Of a DNA stretch of 64,000 bases, positions 61,801 to 64,000 are shown piece by piece. This stretch comes from Luidia sarsii. Its lineage: Eukaryota > Echinodermata > Asteroidea > Paxillosida > Luidiidae. The notes below the pieces were generated by a model that ran no database searches, had not been told where the DNA came from, and was given only the letters and a program-made list of their open reading frames with translations. The position numbers and the translations under genes were made by a program. The stretch lies in NCBI GenBank assembly GCA_949987565.1, contig OX465111.1, forward strand, positions 4,916,421-4,980,420, given 5' to 3'. Positions within the stretch are counted from its first letter, which is position 1. Every line of letters starts with the position of its first letter.

Positions 61801-63854
61801 ATGCTGTACGTCGTGTATGTGTACATGTACATGGAGGTACATGTAGGAGTTCACATACGTAGGAGTATACATACATGTATGTATGTGTCCATGCATGTGT
61901 CCATGCAGGCAATGAATATGGCATCAGGTTTAACCACTGAAAACCTCTATTGGGCTATTCTTTGTACAGTGAACCAAATTGTCACACATGACCACACGTC
62001 ATCAGATAAAGAAATACATAAAAACTACAAGTGAGATATTATTCCTATAGATTTTTGTCTTCTTACTCATAGATCGAGGCACGTGTGCGTTAAAGAAATG
62101 AACATTCTACAATACACATGTAGTACATGTACAGTACAGTACATGTACAGTAGCTGTTAAGATTTTACAGGCTTTGCAAGATGAAAATGAATTTTTATAA
62201 AGATGCTTCCTTTTGACATCTCACATGTGACCAATCATATTTATCTTTGACCGTAACAAATCTCAGAATAACAAGTGCAATTTTCATCTGATACAATTGA
62301 ACATACCGGTATACTGTACATGTACAATACAGTGTGTACATGTAGAGGAAAAACCTGTACATGTATGCATGTACCAGTACGCACTGAAAAAAATTATCAT
62401 TATTTTGGTCATACACATGACTAAGAATGGCCAAATTAATCATTGCCAATGTGTACTCAATCATACAGTACACAGGACATACTGTATTTGGTGTTTGACA
62501 TAAACCATCTAGTGGATAAAAACCCACAATGTAATATACAATGTAATGTACATACATGCACTGTACTGTACATCATACATACATGCTGCATGCACAGTGC
62601 AATGCACAGTGCAATGCATACTGCATACATTACGGAAGTCATTCATGGCCAATGCATGTGCAATGGAGATGAGACTATCGCGGCACCGGTGACAGTAAGG
62701 TTCACCATGCAAAGCACAGGCTTTGAAGGGCACCGGCGCATCTCGCACAGACTTGGGACTGGTCCACGTGCTTTTTCTTTTGTTCATCTCTCATCATCAT
62801 CTTAACACACATATGCATGCCATTTGTATCAATCCAAAGGGATGCAGTTTGTCATCTGCACATACAAATATCTCAAAGGGACATCAGAGTTTAAAAGCCA
62901 AATGGCTGAACATTGAAAAATTGTCTGGGTACCGGTTGGGGGCTGGACTACTGTACATTTACATTACACGTAGTTAGACAAAAATAACCAGGAGACTACA
63001 TGTGTCTGTTTGTGAAAGAGAGGATAGGGTTTTTCCGCATCACGTTGATTACTTTCAATGCAATAGGGTACAAAATGGCCGTGCACATTGTGTACAAAGT
63101 CTATGGGAAAAATTAAATATTCAAAGCGGCGGAAAAGCAAAAACAAAATTGAAAAAAAGTCTTGACACAAGGTATAAACTTTCTTTTGATGATGGTCTTG
63201 CCTGTAAGTGTTCAAAGCATCTTAGACCCCCCCCCCACCTACTGTACATGTACATGTACAATAAAAAGTTACTAAAAAGAACAATAGCAAAAACCAAGAA
63301 CAAGTCTCCATGACAGCTTAACTTGTCTTAGGCCATCTGAAAACACTCCCAATTAAATGACTGGTTGGATAATTGCTTTCGTTTTAAGAACAAGTCTAAA
63401 CAGCACTTCATGTGGCGCATGTACATGTATGTGTACTGTACTCTTCCTATCACTATTTTGAAAGCATTAATTATCTGCTACATAGTTGACACACAATAGA
63501 ATCATTTCGGAAATTAACTTCAATTAAAAAACCACAGAACATCAATGGCCTCTTAAATGTAAAAGGTCAAACCCTGCATACAGTATACTGTATGTGCAGA
63601 TTATGTGAGTAGCTTTATTGGCAGGACTAATGTCTGGACAAAATGGCTCACTAGGTTCAGCATGTATGGGTGGGACAATGCACACACAAAAAAACATCAT
63701 GCCTATTTGGTACTGTCCCAGTGTCCCTACCTCTCTGTGGAATCCGATGGCCGTCTCAAAGTTGCCGAGGAGATAATGTGTGTTGCCAAGGTTACCGCAT
63801 GCCCTGCCCTGGGCCGCCTTGTCGCCAAGCGACTTGACAATGGCCAGATTCATC
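14091..63854 (-). CDS. GPSM2: GPSM2/LGN/Pins ortholog, 3' ten exons (5' end outside window)
   Basis: Seen: ten minus-strand exons join in phase as 63854-63731, 57572-57457, 52064-51909, 49599-49491, 48861-48776, 47342-47222, 46511-46320, 39562-39418, 17749-17556 and 14246-14091, giving 465 residues and a TAG stop. All junctions are AG/GT. The product is four TPR repeats, a linker with [10 protein letters not shown], a basic Ser-rich stretch, then four GoLoco motifs, the domain order of vertebrate LGN from TPR5 onward. Known for the family: TPRs bind NuMA or Inscuteable, GoLoco motifs bind GDP-bound G-alpha-i/o and act as guanine nucleotide dissociation inhibitors, and the complex at the cortex pulls on astral microtubules to orient the spindle. 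Inferred: because non-vertebrates usually have one GPSM1/GPSM2 gene, the symbol means the shared ortholog. The first TPRs and the start codon lie beyond 64000. The least certain junction is the 5' edge of the 47.2-kb exon. Confidence 0.93.
14309..14365. repeat. (GAA)n microsatellite
   Basis: About 17 GAA triplets with one GAC interruption, 60 bp from the acceptor of the terminal LGN exon. On the minus strand it is TTC, so it supplies a pyrimidine-rich tract upstream of the acceptor. Confidence 0.97.
14500..14765 (-). mobile_element. SINE-like repeat, family S2
   Basis: On the minus strand it has GGCTGGATAGCTCAGATAGT (A-box-like), CCGGTAGGTGTCGGGTTCAA (B-box-like), then a fixed body (GAATG..TGGTTGAATTCTTCTGACC, GATCCCTGGAGATATACGGC). 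At least eight more copies occur: near 8.4, 15.5, 18.0, 19.0, 24.2, 25.1, 28.7, 34.4 and 48.6 kb. Confidence 0.7.
14840..14942. mobile_element. Palindromic element P2
   Basis: Left arm ATCACACGTCCAGTACAGCA AA.. and right arm its complement (..TCAGTACTGGACGTGTGAT), with an inner ACTCAATGAGG/ATCGAGATTGAGT pair. Arms of about 45 bp with a few mismatches. Confidence 0.8.
16605..17350. repeat. Long purine array: GAGAGG then GAAGGA units
   Basis: About 745 bp of almost pure purine on the plus strand: (GAGAGG)n and (GA)n to about 17095, then (GAAGGA)n to 17350. It keeps every frame open on both strands (Arg-Glu or Ser-Leu polymers). It ends about 200 bp from the donor of the GoLoco 2/3 exon. Long mirror-symmetric purine tracts can form triplex DNA. 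Confidence 0.97.
17556..17749 (-). CDS. GPSM2: GPSM2 exon i: GoLoco motif 2 and first half of GoLoco 3
   Basis: Seen: acceptor CGCTTTCCAG/ACTATC and donor ATGTCAG/GTGAGA; the first two bases complete an Asp codon with exon h. It encodes [24 protein letters not shown], then [20 protein letters not shown] and [26 protein letters not shown] after the second GoLoco is shared with vertebrate LGN. GoLoco 2 is degenerate at its start (KEELMNQIA in place of an acidic D-E-F-L-D-L pattern) but keeps [10 protein letters not shown]. GoLoco 3 is cut by the intron after Gln and finishes in the next exon as GSRINDQR. The intron upstream of this exon is 21.7 kb. Confidence 0.94.
18000..18310 (+). mobile_element. 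SINE-like repeat, family S2, long copy
   Basis: Contains the body (GCATCCACTTTGCGTGATCACTG, GTTTGCATCGGAATGAAAAT, GGTTGAATGCTTCTGACTGG) followed by GGCTGGATAGCTCAGATAGT AAGAG. The complement-strand CGGGAATTGAACCAGAG at its left edge suggests a head-to-head pair of two copies. Confidence 0.65.
18985..19175 (+). mobile_element. SINE-like repeat, family S2, with RNA-like hairpin
   Basis: TAGCTCAGATGGTAAGACCTC TGG-type A box, then a perfect small hairpin ACCTCTGGT..ACCAGAGGT, then CTGGTTCAAATCCCAG (B box). Confidence 0.65.
19318..19465. mobile_element. Palindromic element P3 with CTGATGA motif
   Basis: Arms ACCAACCATTAATAGAAAGAG TT.. and complement ..ACTCTTTCAAACTGGTTGGT. The right half includes CACCTGATGAAGTTGTTATT GCTATGAAAGC. 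Related pieces occur at 47.95-48.09 kb and 52.18-52.44 kb (CACCGGTTGGTCC, GCTATGAAAGC-like). Confidence 0.65.
20103..20752. repeat. Compound CT array
   Basis: About 650 bp of pure pyrimidine on the plus strand: (CT)n with CTCCCTGTCTCTCCTC-type 24-30 bp sub-repeats at 20180-20420, then CTCTCACTCT variants. All frames are open (Ser-Leu or Arg-Glu). No gene. Confidence 0.97.
22552..22575 (+). other. FB1-like fragment with canonical CTGATGA
   Basis: ACTGATGAAGGTCCTCCTATGA T corresponds to the FB1 arm TTGAGAAAGGTCCTGCTAGG ATC but has the exact hammerhead box CTGATGA. The downstream GAAA box is replaced by an A-run. Confidence 0.45.
24190..24405 (+). mobile_element. SINE-like repeat, family S2
   Basis: Body blocks GCTGCATCCACTTTTTGTGTG, TTGCATCAGAATGAAAATGG and GAATGCTTCTGACTG, followed by GGGCTGGATAGCTCAGATTT, then diverges. 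Confidence 0.65.
24841..25015. mobile_element. Foldback element FB1, intact copy
   Basis: GGGCCTGAAGTTTTGATCCT AGCAGGACC..AAAGGCAGAG is mirrored by its complement ending ..GGATTGAAACGTCAGGCCC. On the right it continues into GCATTTTGGTAATTTTACTC AGTAAGCAGTTTGCAACATT and TTTGTATATCAC, the conserved outer flank of the family. Confidence 0.8.
25065..25275 (-). mobile_element. SINE-like repeat, family S2
   Basis: On the minus strand: GGATACGGTAGCTCAGATGG TTAGAG, CCAGAGGTCTCAGGTTCAAG TC, with the complete body (CCATATATCATCAGGG complement) at higher coordinates. It abuts the FB1 copy at 24.84-25.02 kb. Confidence 0.7.
25620..25915. repeat. Degenerate ~60-bp tandem repeat (CACCATGAATAGCCTG unit)
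   Basis: Units of CTACATGTACCTTCACCATG AATAGCCTGATATCTCATCT ATTCTTGAC-type sequence. The same unit forms a second array at 59.62-60.06 kb, so this is a dispersed satellite family. Both arrays sit next to an S1 SINE. Confidence 0.85.
25923..26045 (-). mobile_element. SINE S1 copy
   Basis: Body GAGGGCTTGCCCTGTTCGAC, CACAGTGCTTTGCCCGATTG, then the tRNA-like head in complement (GGTGGGATTTGAACC, CTGCTTTCTAGTGCAG). Same order as the copy at 60.52-60.66 kb. Confidence 0.75.
26600..28150. other. No supported gene; moderately CpG-containing intron stretch
   Basis: Open frames exist on both strands (including a hydrophobic one at 26835-26626, minus) but none shows a domain or convincing splice context. 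Poly-C/poly-A runs interrupt. An unannotated alternative promoter is possible but unsupported. Confidence 0.3.
28635..28755 (-). mobile_element. SINE-like repeat, family S2
   Basis: In complement: GGGCTTGATGGATAGTTCAG GTGGGAAGAG, GCCAGAGGTCTTGGGGTTTA CGTCCCGGTCCAGTAAAAG. Confidence 0.6.
30960..31155. repeat. TACATG-rich cluster with two ~70-bp direct repeats
   Basis: Two copies of TGTACACCTCATCCCGGGAC ACAAGTACCG are embedded in runs of ACATGTAC. The palindromic hexamer accounts for the open frames on both strands (Tyr-Met-Tyr or His-Val-His). Confidence 0.85.
31890..32030. mobile_element. MITE M1, left-end fragment
   Basis: Begins AGAGCTGTTCCCACTACG followed by ATCGCGATTTGAATCGCGAT, and GTCGCAAATAAACGCGAGCC. 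These match the left part of the full copy at 61.24 kb. The right terminus was not found. Confidence 0.7.
32588..32890. mobile_element. Palindromic element P4, ~100-bp arms
   Basis: Left GGTAATTCCATAAATCAGG.., GGTGTTCCCACTTAC, ATTATTATAACAAC; right the complements GTTGTTATAATAAT, GTAAGTGGGAACACC, CCTGATTTATGGAAATACC. The centre contains TACATG runs. Confidence 0.85.
32950..33165 (-). pseudogene. LINE reverse-transcriptase C-terminal relic
   Basis: Seen: minus-strand frames read [20 protein letters not shown], then after a frameshift [23 protein letters not shown]. Known: WNSLP..(V/L)V....S...FK..L is the tail pattern of RT ORFs in CR1/L2/Jockey-type non-LTR retrotransposons. Frameshifted and short, so dead. 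Confidence 0.55.
33195..33850. repeat. TACATG-rich clusters
   Basis: Two dense runs (33195-33320 and 33580-33850) of ACATGTAC with GTAC and CAGTAC variants. No gene. Confidence 0.85.
34425..34515 (-). mobile_element. SINE-like repeat, family S2, head only
   Basis: In complement: ATAGTCCAGATGGTGATGTA AAAG, GCCAGAGGTCTCGGGTTCAA GTCCCGATCCAGCC. The B-box-like GGGTTCAAGTCCC is intact. Confidence 0.65.
34567..35110. repeat. Four degenerate units of ~150-170 bp
   Basis: Each unit opens GCTA(T/C)GGG(C/A)TT and contains GGTTGGTTGG, GTAAATA or AAATA, and AACTTGAGT..CCATA..AGGAAATAGAGAA. Units start near 34567, 34738, 34888 and 35047. The GGTT run at 34592-34620 belongs to the first unit. Confidence 0.75.
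35737..36135. repeat. Pentanucleotide array (GAGAG)n
   Basis: About 400 bp of GGAGA pentamers, very uniform from 35800 to 36100, ending in GCAGA variants. It yields long Glu/Arg and Ser/Leu/Pro frames on both strands that are artefacts. Confidence 0.98.
38790..39370. repeat. Degenerate GGATGAG..AGTGGAT minisatellite
   Basis: Irregular 15-25 bp units such as GGATTAGTGGATGGGGATAG. It reaches to about 50 bp from the donor site of the GoLoco 1 exon. Confidence 0.85.
39418..39562 (-). CDS. GPSM2: GPSM2 exon h: GoLoco motif 1
   Basis: Seen: acceptor TCTGCACAG/AGGTCC and donor GACCGAG/GTAAGG; phase 0 in, one base out. It encodes [11 protein letters not shown], then the GoLoco core [18 protein letters not shown], then [19 protein letters not shown]. 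The core has the acidic run, the F-F-D-x-L-x-x-x-Q pattern and the terminal D-E-Q-R. Known: the Arg of (D/E)QR reaches into the nucleotide pocket of G-alpha-i and stabilises GDP. The intron on the acceptor side holds two large minisatellites. Confidence 0.95.
40801..40978. mobile_element. Foldback element FB1, intact copy
   Basis: TTAGTGGGCCTGACGTTTCA ATCCTAGCAGGACC and its complement ending GGATCGAAACGTCAGGCCCA CTAA flank a short centre. The right outer flank GTCAGTAAGCAGTTTGCAAC ATTTTTGTATATCAC is the same as at 24.96-25.01 kb. Confidence 0.82.
41349..41580. repeat. 28-bp tandem repeat, about 8 copies
   Basis: Unit TGTCTGGCCTTAGTGTAGCA CAAAGGAA with few changes. Later units have small insertions (for example GTGTACATAGCACAG). 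Confidence 0.93.
43190..44410. repeat. 54-bp minisatellite built from the FB1 arm, ~22 copies
   Basis: Unit GATCTTTTGGCTCTGGTGTT TCGATCCTAGCTGGATCTTT CTCAAAGGCAGAAT. The second half is the FB1 arm. As 54 is a multiple of 3 and the unit lacks stops in three frames, it gives 320-340-residue open frames on both strands (18-residue repeats). These are not supported as genes: codon use is unconstrained and the frame is kept only by unit length. Confidence 0.95.
44590..46276. repeat. 52-bp minisatellite with higher-order structure, ~30 copies
   Basis: Unit GCCCAGTGCTAGTTTTGGTA GAGGGCCATAGAGTTCAATA ATAATCCACCCA. A shorter variant (GTGTAAGTTTTGGTTTTGGT AATAATCCTC) starts at 45041, 45183 and 45325, exactly 142 bp apart, and once more at 44795. 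The array ends about 40 bp from the donor of the 46.4-kb LGN exon. Confidence 0.95.
46320..46511 (-). CDS. GPSM2: GPSM2 exon g: basic, Ser/Asn-rich linker
   Basis: Seen: acceptor GGGTCAG/AACACG and donor CAGCAG/GTGGGT; 192 nt, 64 codons, phase 0 both ends. It encodes [64 protein letters not shown]. The [20 protein letters not shown] segment parallels the vertebrate linker before the first GoLoco. The region is low complexity and probably disordered, with many possible phosphorylation sites. GC content is much higher than the surrounding intron. A 52-bp tandem array ends about 40 bp inside the downstream intron. Confidence 0.88.
46512..47221. other. GPSM2 intron with FB1 half-copy and retroelement relic
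   Basis: 46622-46672 is an FB1 arm (GGGCCCAAAGTTTCAATCCT AGCAGGACC). Directly after it lies the RT-tail relic at 46669-46880, plus strand. 46880-47220 has nothing recognisable. Confidence 0.6.
46669..46880 (+). pseudogene. Non-LTR retrotransposon RT C-terminal relic
   Basis: Seen: plus-strand frame with [20 protein letters not shown] and [13 protein letters not shown]. Known: (K)SLHG.AP.YLSDLL....... FS..GP.LWNALP is the typical tail of CR1/Jockey/RTE-type RT ORFs. The Trp is Arg here and the frame stops at once, so it is a dead fragment. Confidence 0.65.
47222..47342 (-). CDS. GPSM2: GPSM2 exon f: linker with [10 protein letters not shown] phospho-site motif
   Basis: Seen: the minus strand encodes [20 protein letters not shown] then DK before donor GATAAG/GTACGA, ending in phase 0 and joining the next exon in frame. 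Known: vertebrate LGN has RRHSMENMELMKLTPEK at this place; the Ser is an aPKC target and the phospho-peptide binds the Dlg guanylate-kinase domain. The 5' boundary is uncertain. Acceptor CTCGCAG at 47343 keeps frame with the previous exon and adds [20 protein letters not shown] second AG at 47290, with a better pyrimidine tract, would need an extra small exon to keep frame. Confidence 0.82.
48101..48242. repeat. 36-bp tandem repeat, 4 near-identical copies
   Basis: Unit CCCTAAGTTGTTCAGATACC ATGCTAACTGGGTTAT, four copies with no differences seen. The period, divisible by three, creates a repetitive open frame on each strand. Confidence 0.96.
48560..48680 (+). mobile_element. SINE-like repeat, family S2, best-kept head
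   Basis: GGCTGGATAGCTCGGATGGT AAGACTCCTGG (A-box-like), CACAGGTCTCAGGTTCAAAT CCCAGCCCAG (B box), then TCAAAGTTTTCTTTGCCA tail. Confidence 0.75.
48776..48861 (-). CDS. GPSM2: GPSM2 exon e: TPR cap and start of linker
   Basis: Seen: acceptor GATGAAG/GTTGGG and donor CTTGCAG/GTATAA. It encodes [20 protein letters not shown] then LGLDQDPC plus two bases. VGDK.GEL.A..NL.DL...LGL is the conserved sequence capping the TPR superhelix in LGN. Phase 0 entry fits exon d exactly. The last residues mark the start of the variable linker. Confidence 0.92.
48862..49490. other. GPSM2 intron largely made of FB1-derived repeats
   Basis: 48950-48975 is an FB1 arm; 49065-49440 is the 44-bp array derived from it. 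The rest is AT-rich without features. Confidence 0.7.
49065..49440. repeat. ~44-bp minisatellite built from the opposite FB1 strand, ~8 copies
   Basis: Unit GGAAAGTTCCTGCTAGGATC GAAACGGCAGAATTCTACCT TA. The core GTTCCTGCTAGGATCGAAAC is the FB1 arm in the other orientation from the 43-kb array. It begins about 50 bp from the donor of the TPR8 exon. Confidence 0.93.
49491..49599 (-). CDS. GPSM2: GPSM2 exon d: TPR8
   Basis: Seen: acceptor CTGCACAG/GGTTGG and donor CGAGAG/GTACAT. It encodes [20 protein letters not shown] then [16 protein letters not shown], the eighth and last TPR of LGN ([19 protein letters not shown] in vertebrates). It ends in phase 0. The donor is weak-looking because the intron opens with a TACATGTA motif, and about 50 bp downstream a 44-bp minisatellite begins (49.44-49.07 kb). 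Confidence 0.94.
49978..50044. mobile_element. Perfect 67-bp hairpin P5
   Basis: Arms CTCTTTCAAGAAGTGTGGCT CTGAAAAGAGTT and exact complement separated by GGT. The outer sequence GTGTCACCGCAAACCT at 50062 recurs at about 8742, and related GGCTCTGAAAAGAACC pieces lie near 17910 and 8700. Confidence 0.85.
51529..51608 (-). pseudogene. Decayed partial duplicate of GPSM2 TPR7 exon, copy 1
   Basis: On the minus strand it reads [15 protein letters not shown], two stops, LKDS, against [21 protein letters not shown] in the real exon. The edge CTGTCCTTGAG (plus) is identical to the exon's 3' edge, but the GT donor is gone (GGACAGCTACG). Confidence 0.75.
51756..51840 (-). pseudogene. Decayed partial duplicate of GPSM2 TPR7 exon, copy 2
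   Basis: On the minus strand it reads [20 protein letters not shown] against [21 protein letters not shown]. It is still open in this stretch, but frame is shifted at the end and the donor is replaced (GGACAGCCACA). Copies 1 and 2 share changes absent from the real exon. Confidence 0.78.
51909..52064 (-). CDS. GPSM2: GPSM2 exon c: TPR7
   Basis: Seen: acceptor TTCTTAG/GAAAACC and donor GGACAG/GTAAAT. It begins with the third base of a Lys codon, encodes [20 protein letters not shown] and [20 protein letters not shown] then [11 protein letters not shown], and ends with AG of the next Arg codon. The exon is 156 nt with the same phase on both sides, so it could be duplicated or skipped without shifting frame. 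Two decayed partial copies of its 3' half lie 0.1-0.4 kb downstream (see findings). Sequence matches the seventh TPR of LGN (SLGNTYTLLQDYEKAIDYH in vertebrates). Confidence 0.95.
52545..52640 (-). mobile_element. SINE S1 head, close to a tRNA-Ser-like sequence
   Basis: In complement: TAGTGGTCAAGTGGTTAAGA CGG (A box), GCACTAGAAAGCAGGAGTCG, GTGGGTTCAAATCCCACCCG (B box). The resemblance is to tRNA-Ser(AGA) (TGGCCGAGTGGTTAAGGCG.. ACTAGAAAT). It does not close into a full acceptor stem, so it is not called a tRNA gene. Confidence 0.75.
54140..54560. repeat. TACATG-rich cluster
   Basis: Runs of ACATGTAC with GTACAGTAC variants, including an almost pure stretch at 54485-54545. No gene. Confidence 0.88.
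55350..55660. mobile_element. Two FB1 copies, one with an expanded centre
   Basis: 55352-55405 is a left arm, followed by about 80 bp of unrelated sequence (TTTCTGTCATACG..CCTTGTCATT), then the right arm at 55480-55520. At 55548-55655 a second copy begins with the outer flank GTGATATACAAAAATGTTGC AAACTGCTTACTGAC. The purine-rich sequence 55660-55870 leads into the Penelope-like fragment. Confidence 0.7.
55870..56172 (-). pseudogene. Penelope-like retroelement, GIY-YIG C-terminal fragment
   Basis: Seen: minus strand [21 protein letters not shown], a frameshift, [38 protein letters not shown], then [18 protein letters not shown]. Known: QYVGET....L..R..GHR..I......TPV..HFN..GHS..D...GIE..........E..WI..L.T..P.GLN is the GIY-YIG endonuclease end of Penelope-like elements. 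The reverse transcriptase part is absent. One frameshift and no flanking ORF make it dead. Confidence 0.85.
57457..57572 (-). CDS. GPSM2: GPSM2 exon b: TPR6
   Basis: Seen: acceptor TTTACAG/CGGCTGTCC and donor TACAA/GTGAGT. Starts in phase 0, ends with two bases of a Lys codon. It encodes [20 protein letters not shown] followed by [41 protein letters not shown] is the most conserved stretch of LGN TPRs, which makes the family assignment secure. The usual Y after LGNA is C here. The preceding intron is 6.2 kb and dominated by TACATG repeats. Confidence 0.95.
58500..58880. repeat. TACATG-rich cluster
   Basis: Dense ACATGTAC/GTACAC sequence; both strands stay open in several frames because the motif is its own complement. 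Confidence 0.88.
59620..60450. repeat. Two linked tandem arrays: ~60-bp degenerate and 76-bp regular
   Basis: 59620-60060: units of CATCTCATCTATTCTTGACT TGCTACCTTCACCATGAATA GCCTGA, also found at 25.6-25.9 kb. 60100-60430: a 76-bp unit (CTTGACTTGCTAGTTGCTAC CGTACATGTACACTGAACAT ..) repeating at 60101, 60177, 60253 and 60328, evidently a TACATG-loaded derivative of the first. Confidence 0.9.
60515..60660 (-). mobile_element. SINE S1 copy
   Basis: Body GATGAGGGTTGGCCCTGTTC AAC, GCTCAGTGCTTTGCCTGATT GCCTGCTG, then the tRNA-like head in complement (AGGTGGGATTCAAACCTG, CTGCTTTTTAGTG). It lies next to the same satellite family as the 25.9-kb copy. Confidence 0.75.
61240..61693. mobile_element. MITE M1, complete copy with 5-bp target duplication
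   Basis: Terminal inverted repeats AGAGCCGTTCCCACTACG and AGGGCCATTCCCACTAC (complement of the right end) differ at two of 17 positions. Direct repeat ATTAT flanks it at 61235-61239 and 61694-61698. 454 bp, no ORF, internal ATCGCGAT palindromes. Other copies at 4.35-4.75 and 31.89 kb. The transposase family is not identifiable from this. Confidence 0.88.
63731..63854 (-). CDS. GPSM2: GPSM2 exon a: TPR5
   Basis: Seen: the minus strand reads ATCAG then GATGAATCTG and ends CACAGAGAG/GTAGGG. The first base completes a codon from the missing upstream exon; 41 codons follow and the exon ends in phase 0. It encodes [17 protein letters not shown] continuing into [20 protein letters not shown], the TPR signature (G-x-LG-x-x-Y/H...LG-F-x-x-A) at the fifth repeat of LGN. 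The (A/G)[12 protein letters not shown] stretch is nearly identical to the vertebrate protein. A G-rich pentanucleotide array starts only about 15 bp upstream of the exon on its acceptor side, so the acceptor pyrimidine tract (CTTCCCTTCCCATTCC...) is built from that array. Confidence 0.93.
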
Positions 63855-63865
63855 CTGATGTAGGG

Positions 63866-64000
63866 GTGAAGGGAAGAGAAGGGAAGGAATGGGAAGGGAA
63901 GGGAAGGGAAGGGAAGGGAAGGGAAGGGAAGGGAAGGGAAGGCAAGGCAAGGGAAGGCAAGGGAAGGCAAGGGAAGGCAAGGGAAGGCAAGGGAAGGCAA
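63866..64000. repeat. Pentamer array GGGAA/GGCAA
   Basis: (AAGGG)n grading into (AAGGGAAGGC)n up to the window edge. On the gene's sense strand it is CCCTT, immediately upstream of the TPR5 exon acceptor. Confidence 0.96.

Larger units (their letters stand above)
57573..63730. other. GPSM2 intron between TPR6 and TPR5 exons
   Basis: Dominated by TACATG clusters (58.50-58.88, 60.70-60.78 kb), two linked tandem arrays (59.62-60.45 kb), an S1 SINE (60.52-60.66 kb) and the intact M1 MITE (61.24-61.69 kb). 62.9-63.7 kb shows nothing recognisable. Confidence 0.7.

Overview
This is a window of an animal nuclear genome. It has short, GC-balanced exons with GT-AG introns, and very large introns packed with tandem repeats, foldback and MITE-like DNA elements, tRNA-derived SINE-like repeats and retroelement relics. 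Nothing in it is prokaryotic. One gene is the single-type LGN/Pins ortholog expected of an invertebrate. The non-coding DNA is saturated with the self-complementary hexamer TACATG. A marine deuterostome such as an echinoderm is my best guess, but the sequence alone does not prove it.

Only two genes are supported, both on the minus strand. (1) The 3' ten exons of a GPSM2/LGN/Pins gene run from 63854 down to the stop codon at 14091 and encode 465 residues in one continuous frame. They carry the last four TPR repeats (one per exon, 63.8-49.5 kb), the linker with the conserved [10 protein letters not shown] phospho-site motif (47.2 kb), a basic Ser/Asn-rich linker exon (46.4 kb), and four GoLoco motifs (39.5, 17.6, 17.6/14.2 and 14.2 kb). 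The 5' exons lie beyond position 64000. LGN couples G-alpha-i (GoLoco) to NuMA/Inscuteable (TPR) at the cell cortex to orient the spindle. (2) The first three recognisable coding exons of a kynurenine aminotransferase / cysteine-conjugate beta-lyase (KYAT1/KYAT3 family) lie at 2467-1 and continue left of the window. All are too short to stand out as ORFs, but they join in phase to give the family's N-terminus up to GFPDF. A promoter-like patch (YY1 and ETS motifs) at 7.3-7.46 kb may be its start. The 7.5-14 kb stretch would then be the LGN 3'UTR plus intergenic DNA.

Almost every long ORF in the window is an artefact of a simple or tandem repeat: hexamer (AGAGCC), GAGAGG, CT, GAGAG, and the 54-bp unit at 43.2-44.4 kb. 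The most interesting non-genic material is: two decayed tandem copies of the seventh TPR exon just downstream of the real one; a dispersed foldback family (motif CCTAGCAGGACC..CTCAAAGGCAG) that has seeded two different minisatellites inside the LGN gene and that looks like a worn hammerhead-ribozyme-type Penelope-like element end; a GIY-YIG Penelope-like fragment close to copies of that motif; a MITE with clean terminal repeats and a 5-bp target duplication; a SINE nested in a second MITE copy with a 12-bp target duplication; a 52-bp array with 142-bp higher-order periodicity 40 bp from a splice site; and TACATG insertions that appear inside otherwise uniform repeat units.
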